DNA of 64,000 bases from Acidobacteria bacterium UBA2161 (GCA_002328835.1 DCWN01000017.1:8747-72746), one strand, 5' to 3'; shown: positions 25,087 through 37,913, counted from the first letter of the stretch. Translations and numbers: made by a program. Notes: a model not told the origin generated them from the letters alone.

Positions 25087-25512
25087 TCAGCCGACCAGCG
25101 GCTCGATCTCGGCCAGGACGGCGTCCAGCACATCCTCGCGGGTGAGCGACGAGAGCGCCCGCTCCCGTGCCAGCGGCCGTTCCGTACCGGCCGTCCGGCG
25201 CCCGAGCCGGACGTTCGAGCGCACGAGCACCGCGGGCGTGTCACCCGACTCGTCGAGCACCAGCTCGACGAAGCTCTCGGGCGTGTGCGTCGACTCCAAC
25301 CGGACCACGCCCGGCGGCGTGGCGAGCGCGAAGGGCTGCCCTTCAGCCTTCAGTGCCGTGAGAATCATCCGGCAGACCGGGATGGCCACGCCGTCCAGGA
25401 ACTGATCGTAGTCGCGCTGGGCGACCTCGCGCGCCGCGCGCTGCTCCGACGAGCGGCGCTTCGCCTCGGCGATCGTTCGCTGCACCTTCTGACGGACCTC
25501 GGATACATTCAT
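25087..25512 (-). CDS. Conserved hypothetical protein
   Basis: 141 residues. The N-terminal 35 residues are charged and likely coiled coil (VRQKVQRTIAEAKRRSSEQRA); the rest is a mixed alpha/beta region (AIPVCRMILTALKAEG, VVRLEST, VELVLDES) with no motif I recognise. Its ATG overlaps the stop of the gene upstream (ATGA, 25509-25512), so the two are made together. Confidence 0.65.
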   Translation of the reverse strand: MNVSEVRQKVQRTIAEAKRRSSEQRAAREVAQRDYDQFLDGVAIPVCRMILTALKAEGQPFALATPPGVVRLESTHTPESFVELVLDESGDTPAVLVRSNVRLGRRTAGTERPLARERALSSLTREDVLDAVLAEIEPLVG

Positions 25513-25955
25513 CGCGTTACTCCAGCGGGACTCGCCAAATCGGCCACCTCGTAGATCCGCACCATCTCCACGAGCTTGTAGCCGCGCGTCTGATAGGGCG
25601 GCACCACCCGCTCCGTGCGGAGGTATTGCATCATCCCGTCATCACCGTAGTCGGGCTCGCCGACCTCGTCCGCGTCCGTGAGCGCGCGTGCCAGGTCGTC
25701 GAGCGACATCTGCTTCTGCCGCACGCTCACGGTCGTCGGCCAGAATCCGAAGCGCCTCGTGCGCATCTGGACCGATTCGGTGCGGAACGCGACGTACAGT
25801 TCGTTGCTGATGAGCTGATACCCCGCATCGACTCGCGTCGCCAGTGCGTCCTCGACGCGAAGGAAGGCGACGTCCGCGATCGGCGCGATGACCTCGATCA
25901 GCGTCTGGGTGAATGCCCCTTCGCCCGACCATTCCGTGGTGTCGACGTCGCTCAC
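25509..25955 (-). CDS. Conserved hypothetical protein, partner of 25087-25512
   Basis: 148 residues, acidic, no signal or membrane segment. It has two patches, TLIEVIAPIADVAFLRVEDAL and RTRRFGFWPTTVSVRQKQM, but no family I recognise. Translationally coupled to the downstream hypothetical by ATGA. The 152 bases upstream (25956-26107) hold no gene and no clear signal. Confidence 0.65.
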   Translation of the reverse strand: MSDVDTTEWSGEGAFTQTLIEVIAPIADVAFLRVEDALATRVDAGYQLISNELYVAFRTESVQMRTRRFGFWPTTVSVRQKQMSLDDLARALTDADEVGEPDYGDDGMMQYLRTERVVPPYQTRGYKLVEMVRIYEVADLASPAGVTR

Positions 25956-26107
25956 GCATCCCCCGCCGGCGAATCCTTCACCCCCTGATGGTTCGCCATC
26001 AACCCGCCAAGTACTGGGTGGACCCGGACCTAACGAGACCCGAGGCCGCGCATCGTCTCGGCGACGCGCCTCGCCCCCGGATACCGGCTGATGGACGCCG
26101 GGCAGGC

Positions 26108-26530
26108 CTACGCCTCGACGGGCGTGGCCGCCGGCTCGTAGGTGGCCGAGGAGGTCGGCGTCTCCCAGACCTTGACCCGCACGACGGGCAACCCGGCTGC
26201 CTGGACCTGGTCGTAGATGAGCCGCGCGATCCGTTCGACCGTGGGGTTACTCTCGACGAGAAAGACCGGCTCCCCCAGGCGGCGGAGCGGCTCAACCAGC
26301 GGGTCGTCTTCCCGCAGGATCATCTTGTGGTCGATCTCCCGATCGATCCACCCCTTCACCAGCCGCTTGACGTCGCTGAAGTCACACACCATGCTTCGCT
26401 GGTCGAGCGTGGCGGTCCGGATCTCCACTTCGGCCACGGCGTTGTGGCCGTGCGGGTGCTTGCAGATCCCGTCGTAGTCGAGCAGGCGATGCCCGTAGCA
26501 AAAGTCCACGCGCTTGACGACCGAATACAT
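26108..26530 (-). CDS. queD: 6-carboxytetrahydropterin synthase (QueD/PTPS family)
   Basis: Makes 6-carboxytetrahydropterin on the way to preQ0 and queuosine. 140 residues. Zinc histidines: the His in CYGHRL and the pair in HPHGHN; catalytic Cys in ICKHPHGH (C-x3-HGH). SMVCDFSDVKRLV and NPTVERIARLIY complete the tunnel fold. ATG 26530 follows GAGGAC. Divergent from queC, with only 64 bases between the starts; queE and queF are not in the window. Confidence 0.9.
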   Translation of the reverse strand: MYSVVKRVDFCYGHRLLDYDGICKHPHGHNAVAEVEIRTATLDQRSMVCDFSDVKRLVKGWIDREIDHKMILREDDPLVEPLRRLGEPVFLVESNPTVERIARLIYDQVQAAGLPVVRVKVWETPTSSATYEPAATPVEA

Positions 26531-26594
26531 GGCGTCCTCGAAAGGGGCGCCGACGCGACTCCGCGATGCCGCGGCGCGCCGGAGTGATCTTGGG

Positions 26595-27290
26595 ATGGTA
26601 GCCAAAGCCACGAAACCCGGTCAAGGATCCGCGGTGCTCTGCTCCGCCGGCCTCGACAGTGCGGTCCTCGTCGCGGCGGAGTCGGCGGCCGGTACCAGGC
26701 GCGTCCAGCCGGTGTACGTCAGCGTGGGGCTGGCCTGGGAAACGGCGGAGCTGGCGATGCTCGAGCGCCTCCTGGCGGCTCCCTGCTACGCCGGCGTGAA
26801 CGCCGCCGCCCGGCTGACCTGCGACATGCGGGACGTCTACGCCAGCTCGCACTGGGCCGTGCGCGGCGAGCCGCCAGCCTACGACACGCCGGACTCGGAC
26901 GTCTATCTGGCGGGGCGGAATGCCGTCTTGCTGGCGAAAGTCGCCGTCTACTGCGCGCACCAGGACCTCGGCCGGATCGCCCTGGGAACGCTTGCCGACA
27001 ATCCGTTTCCCGACGCGACGCCGGAATTCCTCGATGCGATGGCCCGCGCGCTCTCGGCCGGGCTGGCCCACGAGATCACGGTCGCCACGCCGCTGGCCCG
27101 GTCGCGGAAGGCGGAGGTCGTCACGCTAGGCGTCGACCTCGGCGTCCCGCTGGAGCGAACGCTGTCATGCATGCGACCGGATGGCGGGCGTCACTGCGGC
27201 CTGTGCAGCAAGTGTCGCGAACGACGAGACGCCTTCAGCGAGGCCGGGGTGAGCGATCCGGCCATCTACGCCGCGCCGTCGCCACGATGA
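26595..27290 (+). CDS. queC: 7-cyano-7-deazaguanine synthase-like (QueC family)
   Basis: ATP-dependent conversion of carboxy-deazaguanine to preQ0. 231 residues. PP-loop CSAGLDSAVL has Ala in place of the second Gly of the usual SGGxDS. NAVLLAKVAVYCA and LGTLADNPFPDATPEF lie in the middle. The C-terminal zinc knuckle cysteines are complete (SCMRPDGGRHCGLCSKCRER). Start ATG 26595 has GGAG 10 bases upstream. Its pairing with queD supports the assignment, although the loop change leaves a related PP-loop ligase possible. Confidence 0.8.
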   Translation: MVAKATKPGQGSAVLCSAGLDSAVLVAAESAAGTRRVQPVYVSVGLAWETAELAMLERLLAAPCYAGVNAAARLTCDMRDVYASSHWAVRGEPPAYDTPDSDVYLAGRNAVLLAKVAVYCAHQDLGRIALGTLADNPFPDATPEFLDAMARALSAGLAHEITVATPLARSRKAEVVTLGVDLGVPLERTLSCMRPDGGRHCGLCSKCRERRDAFSEAGVSDPAIYAAPSPR

Positions 27291-27323
27291 CCCTGGCTGG
27301 TTCTGACCGGGCTGCCGGCGCGG

Positions 27324-28454
27324 TCAGTCGCCCTTGGTTTCTGGCTTGGCATCACGGGACGCTTCCGCTTGACGCTTGAGTTCGGCCAGCAGCGTCTCGC
27401 GCTGCCGCATCAACCCGCGGCGCGGTCGACGGCCTTGGGCCGACCCGATCACGTACTCGCAGAACAGCGGGAACGCCACGGTCGAATCGCAGTACGCCAC
27501 GACGGTGTCCGGCAGGACGCCCGGGTTCACCTTCCCCCAGCTCACCGCTTCGGCCGGTGTCGCGCCGGAGAGGCCGCCCCAGACGACCTGATCTGTCGTG
27601 ATCTGAATGAAGTAGTCGTTGCCGCCTTTCGGGATGCCGTACACCTCCCACAGCGTCGGCTGCCCTTGCAGGTAGAAGTTCTTGGGCGAGCCGCCGCCGA
27701 GAATGACGCATCCGTTCTTGTTACCCGCCAGGATGATGGCGCACACTTCGTTCACGTCGAGGCTCGAATCGATCATGAACGTACTGCCACCGAGCAGCTC
27801 GTTCGACGCGATGTTCATCCCGATCGAACTGTCCCCGGGCGAGGAGGTGTAGATCGGGACGTCGACTGCGGCGGCGCTGGCCACCACCGAGTGTGCCTCA
27901 CAGCCCGGAAAGCGCTCGAGGAGATCCCGCCCGAGGCGATGGTGGAAGTCCGCGCTCGACATCGGTCCCTCGAACTGCTCGCGCTGCAGGAAGTCCCGGA
28001 TGTAGGCGTCGGTTTCGAGCAGGACCGACGATGGGAAGAGGACGTCGTAGATCCTGATGATGCCCTGCTCGTACAGCTCGATGTCGTCGAGAAACGGCGA
28101 GCCGCGGTGCAGCGTGAAGTTCATCGCGTAGTGCAGGTCGTGATAGAGGTTGGCGCCGGTGCTGATCAGAAAGTCGACCAGGCCCCGCTCCATCAGTTCG
28201 ATCACGCACCCCCCGAGCCCGGCCGGCGTCAGGGCACCCGCCACGGTCAGACCGATCGTCGTGTCGTTCTCGGGCGCGAGCATCTTCTCGGTGAAGATGT
28301 GGCACGCCTCGGACAGCCGCCCAGCATTGAACGCCTGGAAGCCTTGATCGATGAGGCGGCGCACATCCTCGCTGCCCTGGGGCCGGTAGTACCGAATGAC
28401 CTTGCCGTCGAGATGACCCGACCTGGCGGGTGAACCTGGAGCGCGGTGAGGCAC
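27324..28454 (-). CDS. Deoxyhypusine synthase-family protein
   Basis: 376 residues from GTG 28454, supported by SD GGAGG 7-8 bases upstream. NAD-binding motifs GALTPAGLGG, STGANLYHDLHY and SSPGDSSIGMN. The lysine that carries the aminobutyl group in deoxyhypusine synthase aligns with Lys near 254 in GGGSPKNFY, and AEAVSWGKV follows as in the family. Bacteria have no eIF5A, so the product is more likely homospermidine or another aminobutylated polyamine; that is inference. No other polyamine gene is adjacent. Confidence 0.83.
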   Translation of the reverse strand: MPHRAPGSPARSGHLDGKVIRYYRPQGSEDVRRLIDQGFQAFNAGRLSEACHIFTEKMLAPENDTTIGLTVAGALTPAGLGGCVIELMERGLVDFLISTGANLYHDLHYAMNFTLHRGSPFLDDIELYEQGIIRIYDVLFPSSVLLETDAYIRDFLQREQFEGPMSSADFHHRLGRDLLERFPGCEAHSVVASAAAVDVPIYTSSPGDSSIGMNIASNELLGGSTFMIDSSLDVNEVCAIILAGNKNGCVILGGGSPKNFYLQGQPTLWEVYGIPKGGNDYFIQITTDQVVWGGLSGATPAEAVSWGKVNPGVLPDTVVAYCDSTVAFPLFCEYVIGSAQGRRPRRGLMRQRETLLAELKRQAEASRDAKPETKGD

Positions 28455-28673
28455 GCGTCTTCCTCCGGGAGCGGTGAACCGAACGTGGGCATCTGCCCGA
28501 ACAGTCGTTCCAGCCCATGAAACCGGGCCGACGGCTAGAGCTTAACATCTCCAATCGAACCGACTGGACTCGATGCCGCTTGCTATGTCATCGAAAATGT
28601 TCAAAATAGGTACAGTTCTAGACCGGCCGCAGGTAGCCGGACACCCCGTGAATGTACTGTTACGAGATACCAG

Positions 28674-30002
<1,329 letters not shown>

Positions 30003-30018
30003 GCCGAACGGACCTCGC

Positions 30019-32505
30019 ATGAAGCAGTTGCCGCGTCTCGCGCAGATCTACGTCGGCGTCATGGTCGCCGGCGGCGCCGCGCTGCTCGTCATCTGCTTCC
30101 CCCGGGCTGAGTTCGCGGATCCCGTCCTCTTCGGCGTCCTGCTGGCTCTCTCGTCGATCAGCTCCGTCTTCAAGGTCAGCATGCCGCTGTCACCCGGACG
30201 ATCGACGATGTCGATCTCCTACGCTGTCGACTTCGCGGCGCTGCTGCTCATCGGCCCGCACGAAACCATGCTGGTGGCGGCGGCCAGCGCCTGGACGCAA
30301 TCGACGTTCAAGATCCAGCAGCGCACTCCGATGTACCGGAAGCTATTCAGCATGGCCTGCCTCGTCGTCGCGGTGCAAGCCGCGGGATGGGTCTATGCGC
30401 AGCTGGGCGGCACGGTCGGCGAGTTCGTGTTGCTGTCGCTGCCCATCCCGCTGGTGGGCGCGATGGCGACCTACTTCATGATGAACACCGCACCAATCGC
30501 GCTGGCGATCGCCCTGACCGCGCAGCAGCCGGTCTGGCGTGTGTGGAACGAGAACTTTCTGTGGAGCACGCCGAGCTACTTCGCGGGGGCGGGCGCGGCG
30601 GCGGTCGCGGCAATCATCATCCACCAATCGGGACGGTGGCTGGTGCCGCTGGCCGCGGCACCGCTGTACCTCACCTATCGCACCTACAAGGTGTATCTGG
30701 GCCGGATCGAGGACGAGCAGCGCCACGTGAAGGAGGTCTCCGACCTGCATCTGGCGACCATCGAGGCGCTCGCGCGCGCGATCGACGCGAAGGATCAGAC
30801 TTCCCAGAATCACATCCGGCGCGTGCAGGTCTACGCCGCCGGCCTAGCGCGAGCGGCCGGCATGGCCGACTCCGAGATTCAAGCGGTCAAGACCGCCGCG
30901 CTCCTGCACGACATCGGCAAGCTCGCGGTGCCAGAGCACATTCTGTCGAAGCCGGGCCCGCTGACGCAGGAGGAGTTCCGAACGATTCGCGCGCACCCCC
31001 AGGTCGGCGCCGACATCATCGACGCGGTGCCCTTCCCGTATCCGGTGGCCCCGCTCATCCGAAGCCACCACGAGCGATGGGACGGTCATGGATATCCGAC
31101 GGGCCTGAGCGGCGAGGAGATCCCGGCGGGCGCGCGCATCCTGGCGATCGTCGACTACTTCGACGCGATCATGGCCGATCGGCCGTATCACGAAGCGATG
31201 GATACCGAGCAGGCGTTGACGCTGCTCAAGCAAGAGGCCGGAAAGGCGCTCGACCCCTCGCTCGTGACGCGGTTCATCGAGGTGCTCCCAGAACTCGAGA
31301 TCGAGGCGGAGCTCGAAGACCGGCCATCACGACGTTCGAGGGACCTGGCACCGTCGGCGCCCGACGGCAGTCAGCCCGCGACCGGGTTGTCGCCGGAAGG
31401 CCCGGCGCAGTTAACCGTGTTCGAGGACATCGCGCGCGCGCATCGGGAGATCTACGCGCTGTACGAGATCGCGCAGGCGATGGGCGGCAGCCTGGGCATC
31501 TCAGACACGATGGCGCTCATCACCTCCAAGCTGAGCAACCTAGTGCCGTTCTCGAGCTGCGCGCTCTTCCTCTTCGACGAAGAGCATGACGTGGTCCGAT
31601 GCCGTTTCGCATCAGGGACCGACGCCGACCTGCTGACGCAGCTCAACGTGCCGACCGGCGCCGGCGTCACGGGGTGGGTCGCCCAGAATCGCCGTGCGCT
31701 CGTCAACGCGAGACCGAACGCCGACCTGGAGGCGGCCACGCCCTCGGTGGCAGCGAGCACGCAGCTGCAGTCGGCCCTGGCCTGCCCGCTCGTCTTGCAC
31801 GACCGATTCATCGGCACGCTGGCCGTCTACCACATCGACCCATCGTTCTACCGCGACGATCACCGCCGCCTCCTGGACCGCATCTCGGAGCAGGCCGCGG
31901 CCGTCATTAACAACTCGATCTTGTTCGAGCAGACGCAGGAAGACTCGCTCACCGATCAGCTGACCGGCCTGCCCAATACGCGGTTCATGTTCATGCATCT
32001 GTCGCGCGAACTCGCGCGGGCCGACCGTCTCGAATCGCAGACGGCGCTGATGGTGATGGATCTCGACAACTTCAAGGAGATCAACGACAGCCACGGCCAC
32101 CATGTCGGCGACCTGGCGCTGTGCGAGGTCGCGACCATCCTCCGGGCCGGCATCCGCCCCTACGACATCTGCGTGCGCTATGCCGGCGACGAGTTCATCG
32201 TCGTGCTATCGGGTTGCTCAGAAGAAGAAGCCGAAAACAAGCGCCTGGAGCTGCAGGCCGCCGTCGCCGGGCTGGCGTTCGAGGCCCGGCCGGGCAAGCA
32301 GATCGCGATCGGCATAAGCATCGGCAAAGCGGTGTTCCCGCACGACGGCGAGTCGTACGAGGCGCTGCTGGCCGTGGCCGACAGCCGGATGTATCAGGAC
32401 AAGAGTGAGCGGAAACGGCGGACGCGCGGCAGCGCTCGCGGTCCGGACAGCGGCCCGAGCGACGGGTCCGACGTCGGCGCCCCACCCGCCGCCTCGGGAC
32501 TCTGA
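30019..32505 (+). CDS. Membrane HD-GYP / GAF / GGDEF protein
   Basis: Cyclic-di-GMP turnover protein, 828 residues. Six or so membrane helices (1-215), an HD-GYP phosphodiesterase domain (about 235-430) with HDIGK near 296 and HHERWDGHGYP near 350, a GAF domain (about 467-635), and a GGDEF cyclase domain (about 642-805) with active loop YAGDEF near 721 and an RxxD inhibitory site (RPYD) at the right distance. Both active sites look intact, so it could make and break c-di-GMP under GAF and membrane control. Probably co-transcribed with the sigma54 activator. Confidence 0.9.
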   Translation: MKQLPRLAQIYVGVMVAGGAALLVICFPRAEFADPVLFGVLLALSSISSVFKVSMPLSPGRSTMSISYAVDFAALLLIGPHETMLVAAASAWTQSTFKIQQRTPMYRKLFSMACLVVAVQAAGWVYAQLGGTVGEFVLLSLPIPLVGAMATYFMMNTAPIALAIALTAQQPVWRVWNENFLWSTPSYFAGAGAAAVAAIIIHQSGRWLVPLAAAPLYLTYRTYKVYLGRIEDEQRHVKEVSDLHLATIEALARAIDAKDQTSQNHIRRVQVYAAGLARAAGMADSEIQAVKTAALLHDIGKLAVPEHILSKPGPLTQEEFRTIRAHPQVGADIIDAVPFPYPVAPLIRSHHERWDGHGYPTGLSGEEIPAGARILAIVDYFDAIMADRPYHEAMDTEQALTLLKQEAGKALDPSLVTRFIEVLPELEIEAELEDRPSRRSRDLAPSAPDGSQPATGLSPEGPAQLTVFEDIARAHREIYALYEIAQAMGGSLGISDTMALITSKLSNLVPFSSCALFLFDEEHDVVRCRFASGTDADLLTQLNVPTGAGVTGWVAQNRRALVNARPNADLEAATPSVAASTQLQSALACPLVLHDRFIGTLAVYHIDPSFYRDDHRRLLDRISEQAAAVINNSILFEQTQEDSLTDQLTGLPNTRFMFMHLSRELARADRLESQTALMVMDLDNFKEINDSHGHHVGDLALCEVATILRAGIRPYDICVRYAGDEFIVVLSGCSEEEAENKRLELQAAVAGLAFEARPGKQIAIGISIGKAVFPHDGESYEALLAVADSRMYQDKSERKRRTRGSARGPDSGPSDGSDVGAPPAASGL

Positions 32506-32537
32506 AGGCCAAGGGTGGGGGGCGAAGCCCCGTTCTG

Positions 32538-32771
32538 CTATTCCACCCAGTCGGGACGGCGTCCTGAAAGTGCCACCGCAAGCAGCGCCGCGCCGGTGGC
32601 GCCGAGGACCAAGCCCGAGCCGTCGGTCAGCCAAGATTCCCATCGAAACTCGCCGACGGCGAGCACGACCGCCGGGGCCATCAGCGTCACCCCGACCGGC
32701 CGGGCCACGCGTCGGTCGAGGGCCACGCGCAGCACCGAGCCCCGCATCCGCCTGAGCACGGGTGCGCTCAT
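32538..32771 (-). CDS. Small membrane protein coupled to the BON gene
   Basis: 77 residues, two hydrophobic stretches (VGVTLMAPAVVLAVG, GLVLGATGAALLAVAL) after a basic N-terminus. No known family. Its ATG overlaps the stop of the BON gene (ATGA, 32768-32771), which is the main reason to believe it is real. Confidence 0.5.
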   Translation of the reverse strand: MSAPVLRRMRGSVLRVALDRRVARPVGVTLMAPAVVLAVGEFRWESWLTDGSGLVLGATGAALLAVALSGRRPDWVE

Positions 32772-33133
32772 TGCGGCGTGGCGCCGCGCCGCCGGGAAGC
32801 CGACAGAACGTCGGGGCGTTCGGCCGGGGCAATCCGGAGCCGCAGCTCGACGTCGACGACGCCGTCCACAGTCCGGGCCACCGCACCGGCATGGATCGCC
32901 TGTTGCTCGGCCCGCACCTCGCCGGTCAGCGTGACGGTGCCGGCGAGTGTGTCGACCGTGATCGACAGGCCGTCGAGCAGCGGATCGCTGAGGATCGCCC
33001 GCGTGACGCGAGCGGTGATCGAGGCGTCATCGTACGTGGCAACGAGGGTCGGTCCGCAGGCCCCCGCGGCCACCGCGATCATGCCGACCACGCAGCCGAT
33101 GCCGACAGTCGACCTCAGGGCCGCGGTCCTCAC
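32768..33133 (-). CDS. BON-domain lipoprotein
   Basis: 121 residues. Signal peptide with a weak lipobox (VAAGAC, Cys26), then one BON domain (ITARVTRAILSDPLLDGLSITVDTLAGTVTLTGEV, continuing to VVDVELRL). Related periplasmic proteins bind phospholipid or stabilise the envelope. Start GTG 33133 lies directly after the fabI stop, so it is translated from the fabI message. Confidence 0.78.
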   Translation of the reverse strand: MRTAALRSTVGIGCVVGMIAVAAGACGPTLVATYDDASITARVTRAILSDPLLDGLSITVDTLAGTVTLTGEVRAEQQAIHAGAVARTVDGVVDVELRLRIAPAERPDVLSASRRRGATPQ

Positions 33134-33910
<777 letters not shown>

Positions 33911-33986
33911 GGGGAACACACCTCGCACCCGCGCTGGCGGACGAACCCGCCGCACCTTCGGATCGAACCGAGCCGCGGTCGTACGA

Positions 33987-34682
33987 TCAGGATGACTTCT
34001 TGCCGCGCCGGGCGGATCGCGAGCGCGACTTCGAACGCTCGGACGAGCGCCCCTGACGCCGGTTACCAGAGTCTGCGCGGGACTGACTTTCCCCCGCGTC
34101 ACGGGAACGCTTGGCAAAGCCACCGCCGTTCCCCTGGCCGCCGGTGCCTGCCTGCCGCTTGCCCGAGCCCCACCCGTTGCCGTCCCCTCCATTGCCGTTC
34201 CGGCCGTTCGACTGACGGATGGTGAACTCGTGCGTGCGCCGCTCGGAGACCTGCCCCTCGATGCGCGGCAGCGTCGCCCGGATCAGGGGTCGGCGGACGG
34301 GACCTTCGTCGGTCTCGGGTGCGGATGCTCCGAGGTTGGCGTTCTCGTCGTCTATGTCTGCTTCTGTGTGGGCGTCTTCAGTGGCCATCATCACGTCCGG
34401 TGGGGCGGTCGGCGTGGTCGCCGACTCGGGGTCAGTGGCGGCGTCCTCCGCCCGCGCGGCTCCGGCGGTGGCCGGCGCGCCGAGCGCAGCTGGGGCTTTC
34501 GGTTTACGTTTCGGCGGCGCCTTGGCCGCCTTGTACTCATGCTCGGCGTCGCACGTCGAGCAACGCGTCTGTTTGATCTCGTCGGACACCATCGCGACAA
34601 CGGCGTGGTTCGTGATGCGGCGCTCACGCGGACAGTAGTCGTCCACGTGGTCACCCAGCCGCAGCCGGCGTTCTTGCTTCAA
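33987..34682 (-). CDS. Zinc-ribbon protein with a low-complexity basic tail, unknown function
   Basis: 231 residues from a probable TTG (34680-34682). N-terminal putative zinc ribbon: Cys in DDYCPRERR and a CxxC in TRCSTCDAEHEY. Then an Ala/Pro-rich acidic linker, a conserved-looking patch RRPLIRATLPRIEGQV with RRTHEFTIRQ, and a Gly/Asn then Arg/Ser-rich tail ending RRGKKSS, which suggests nucleic-acid binding. No family recognised. Start uncertain; a GTG further in (GTG GAC GAC TAC) is possible. Confidence 0.55.
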   Translation of the reverse strand: MKQERRLRLGDHVDDYCPRERRITNHAVVAMVSDEIKQTRCSTCDAEHEYKAAKAPPKRKPKAPAALGAPATAGAARAEDAATDPESATTPTAPPDVMMATEDAHTEADIDDENANLGASAPETDEGPVRRPLIRATLPRIEGQVSERRTHEFTIRQSNGRNGNGGDGNGWGSGKRQAGTGGQGNGGGFAKRSRDAGESQSRADSGNRRQGRSSERSKSRSRSARRGKKSS

Positions 34683-34700
34683 ACCCTAACCCAGGACTTC

Positions 34701-34727
34701 AAAAAGGAGTGCTCGTGCAGGCACGAG
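34701..34727 (-). terminator. Possible terminator after argH
   Basis: On the minus strand CTCGTG-CCTG-CACGAG forms a 6-bp hairpin, with TTTTT six bases further on. It lies 58 bases beyond the argH stop, where the argR-G-H message should end. The T-run is offset, so it is only a candidate. Confidence 0.4.
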
Positions 34728-34785
34728 AAGTGTAGCAGAGGACCCTGTGACGACGCAACCTTGGCGGCGTCGCACGTGCCCGCCT

Positions 34786-36182
<1,397 letters not shown>

Positions 36183-36186
<4 letters not shown>

Positions 36187-37418
36187 CCCCCGCTCTTCTG
36201 CGTCTTCGCCGCCGCAGTCGGGCGGAGGCCTTCCGGCGCCTTACGCGCGGCCGTCTCGACCGGCAGGCCGAAGATCTTGATGAAGCCTTCGGCGGCGGTG
36301 TGATCGAACTGATCCTCGGCGTCGTACGTGGCGAGCGCATGCTCGTAGAGCGCGAACGGCGACTGACGGCCGACCACCCGACAGTCGCCCTTGAAGAGCC
36401 TGAGCCGGATCGTGCCGGAGACGCGCGTCTGCACGTAGGCCGTGAACGCGTCGATGGCCTCGCGTGTCGGCGTGAACCAGAGGCCGTCGTACACGAGATC
36501 GGCATAGGTCCCGGCGAGGTCGCGCTTCAACCGCTCGAGATCGCGCGGGATGACCATCATCTCGAGCTCGCGATGCGCCATGTGCAGGACGGTCGCCGCG
36601 GGTGCCTCGTAGATCTCTCGCGACTTGATGCCGACCAGCCGGTTCTCCACCATGTCGATCCGCCCGACGCCGTGTGAGCCGGCGATCGTGTCCACGCTGT
36701 GAATCAGCTCGAGGAGCGGCATGGCGACGCCGTTCACCTCGGTCGGGACGCCCTCCGCGAACTGGATCTCGACATAGGCCGGAGCGTCCGGACACTCGGA
36801 CGGCGACCGGGTCATCGTGTAGATCTCCTCCGGCGGCTCGGTCCACGGGTCCTCGAGCACGCCGCATTCGATCGACCGGCCCCAGAGATTCGAGTCGGTG
36901 CTGTAGGGGCTGTCGACCGTGGCGGGCACCGGAATGCCGCGCTTCTCCGCGTAGGCGATCTCGTCCGGCCGGCTCATCTGCCAGACGCGGGCGGGCGCAA
37001 TGACCCGAATGGCCGGATTCAGGGCCCGGGCCGAAACATCGATCCGCACCTGGTCGTTGCCCTTGCCGGTGCAGCCATGGGCGATGGCCGTCGCGTCTTC
37101 CATCTCGGCGATCTCGATGAGGCGCTTGGCGATCAGCGGTCGGCCCAGCGACGTCGCCATCGGGTACCGGCCTTCGTACAGCGCTCCGACCTGCAAGTTC
37201 GGCAGGATGTACTCGCGCACGAACTCCTCCCGCACGTCGAGCACATGGGACCTGACGGCGCCGACCGCCAGCGCGCGCTCACGAACGTCGTCGAGTTCCT
37301 TGCCCTGCCCCATGTCGAGGGTCACGGCGATGATCTCGGCGTCGTACTGCTCGGCCAGCCACGGGATGGCGACCGAGGTGTCGAGGCCGCCCGAATACGC
37401 AAGTACGATCCGTTCCAT
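36183..37418 (-). CDS. argG: Argininosuccinate synthase
   Basis: Joins citrulline and aspartate with ATP. 411 residues. PP-loop LAYSGGLDTSVAIPWL at the N-terminus, GCTGKGNDQVR, and DSNLWGRSIECG. Short-type ArgG, overlapping argH by four bases. 42 bases separate it from argR upstream, so argR-G-H can be one transcript. Confidence 0.96.
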
Positions 37419-37460
37419 CAGTTCATCTCCCTCTTGCTCGTGAGTGCACGATCCTCGCCG

Positions 37461-37913
37461 TCAGGCCTTGGCCCACGTCTCGAACCGCTTCGCGATGTCT
37501 GACGCCGCGCGCCGGTGGCGACCGATGACGAGAATCGTGTCGTCCCCGCCGATCGTGCCGACAATCTCATCGTAGGCGGCCTGGTCGATCGCCAGCGCCA
37601 GCAACTGGGCTTCACCAGGGTCGGTTTTCAGCACGATCAGCTGCTCGACGCGGTCGATCCGCTTCAGGTAGTCAGCGACGGCGCGCTGGGCCTCGGCGCG
37701 CGGGTCGGCGGTTCGGGCCGGGACCACGTCGGCGCGCTGGTACGCGCCATCCGCGGCCCGCTTCACCAGGCCGAGCTCCTTGATGTCGCGGGACAGCGTC
37801 GCCTGAGTCGCATCGAAGCCCTGCCGTTTCAGGAGTTTCCGCAGGACGGCCTGACTGTGAATCGCCTCGCGGCTGACGAGGTCGACGATAGCGGCCTGAC
37901 GGAATTGCTTCAT
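37461..37913 (-). CDS. argR: Arginine repressor
   Basis: Hexameric arginine-sensing regulator. 150 residues: winged helix at 1-70 (HSQAVLRKLLKRQGFDATQATLSRDIKELGLVK region) and the C-terminal arginine-binding domain with GTIGGDDTILVI. Placed between the two arg arms; a palindrome at 37997-38010 is its likely target. ATG 37913. Confidence 0.93.
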   Translation of the reverse strand: MKQFRQAAIVDLVSREAIHSQAVLRKLLKRQGFDATQATLSRDIKELGLVKRAADGAYQRADVVPARTADPRAEAQRAVADYLKRIDRVEQLIVLKTDPGEAQLLALAIDQAAYDEIVGTIGGDDTILVIGRHRRAASDIAKRFETWAKA

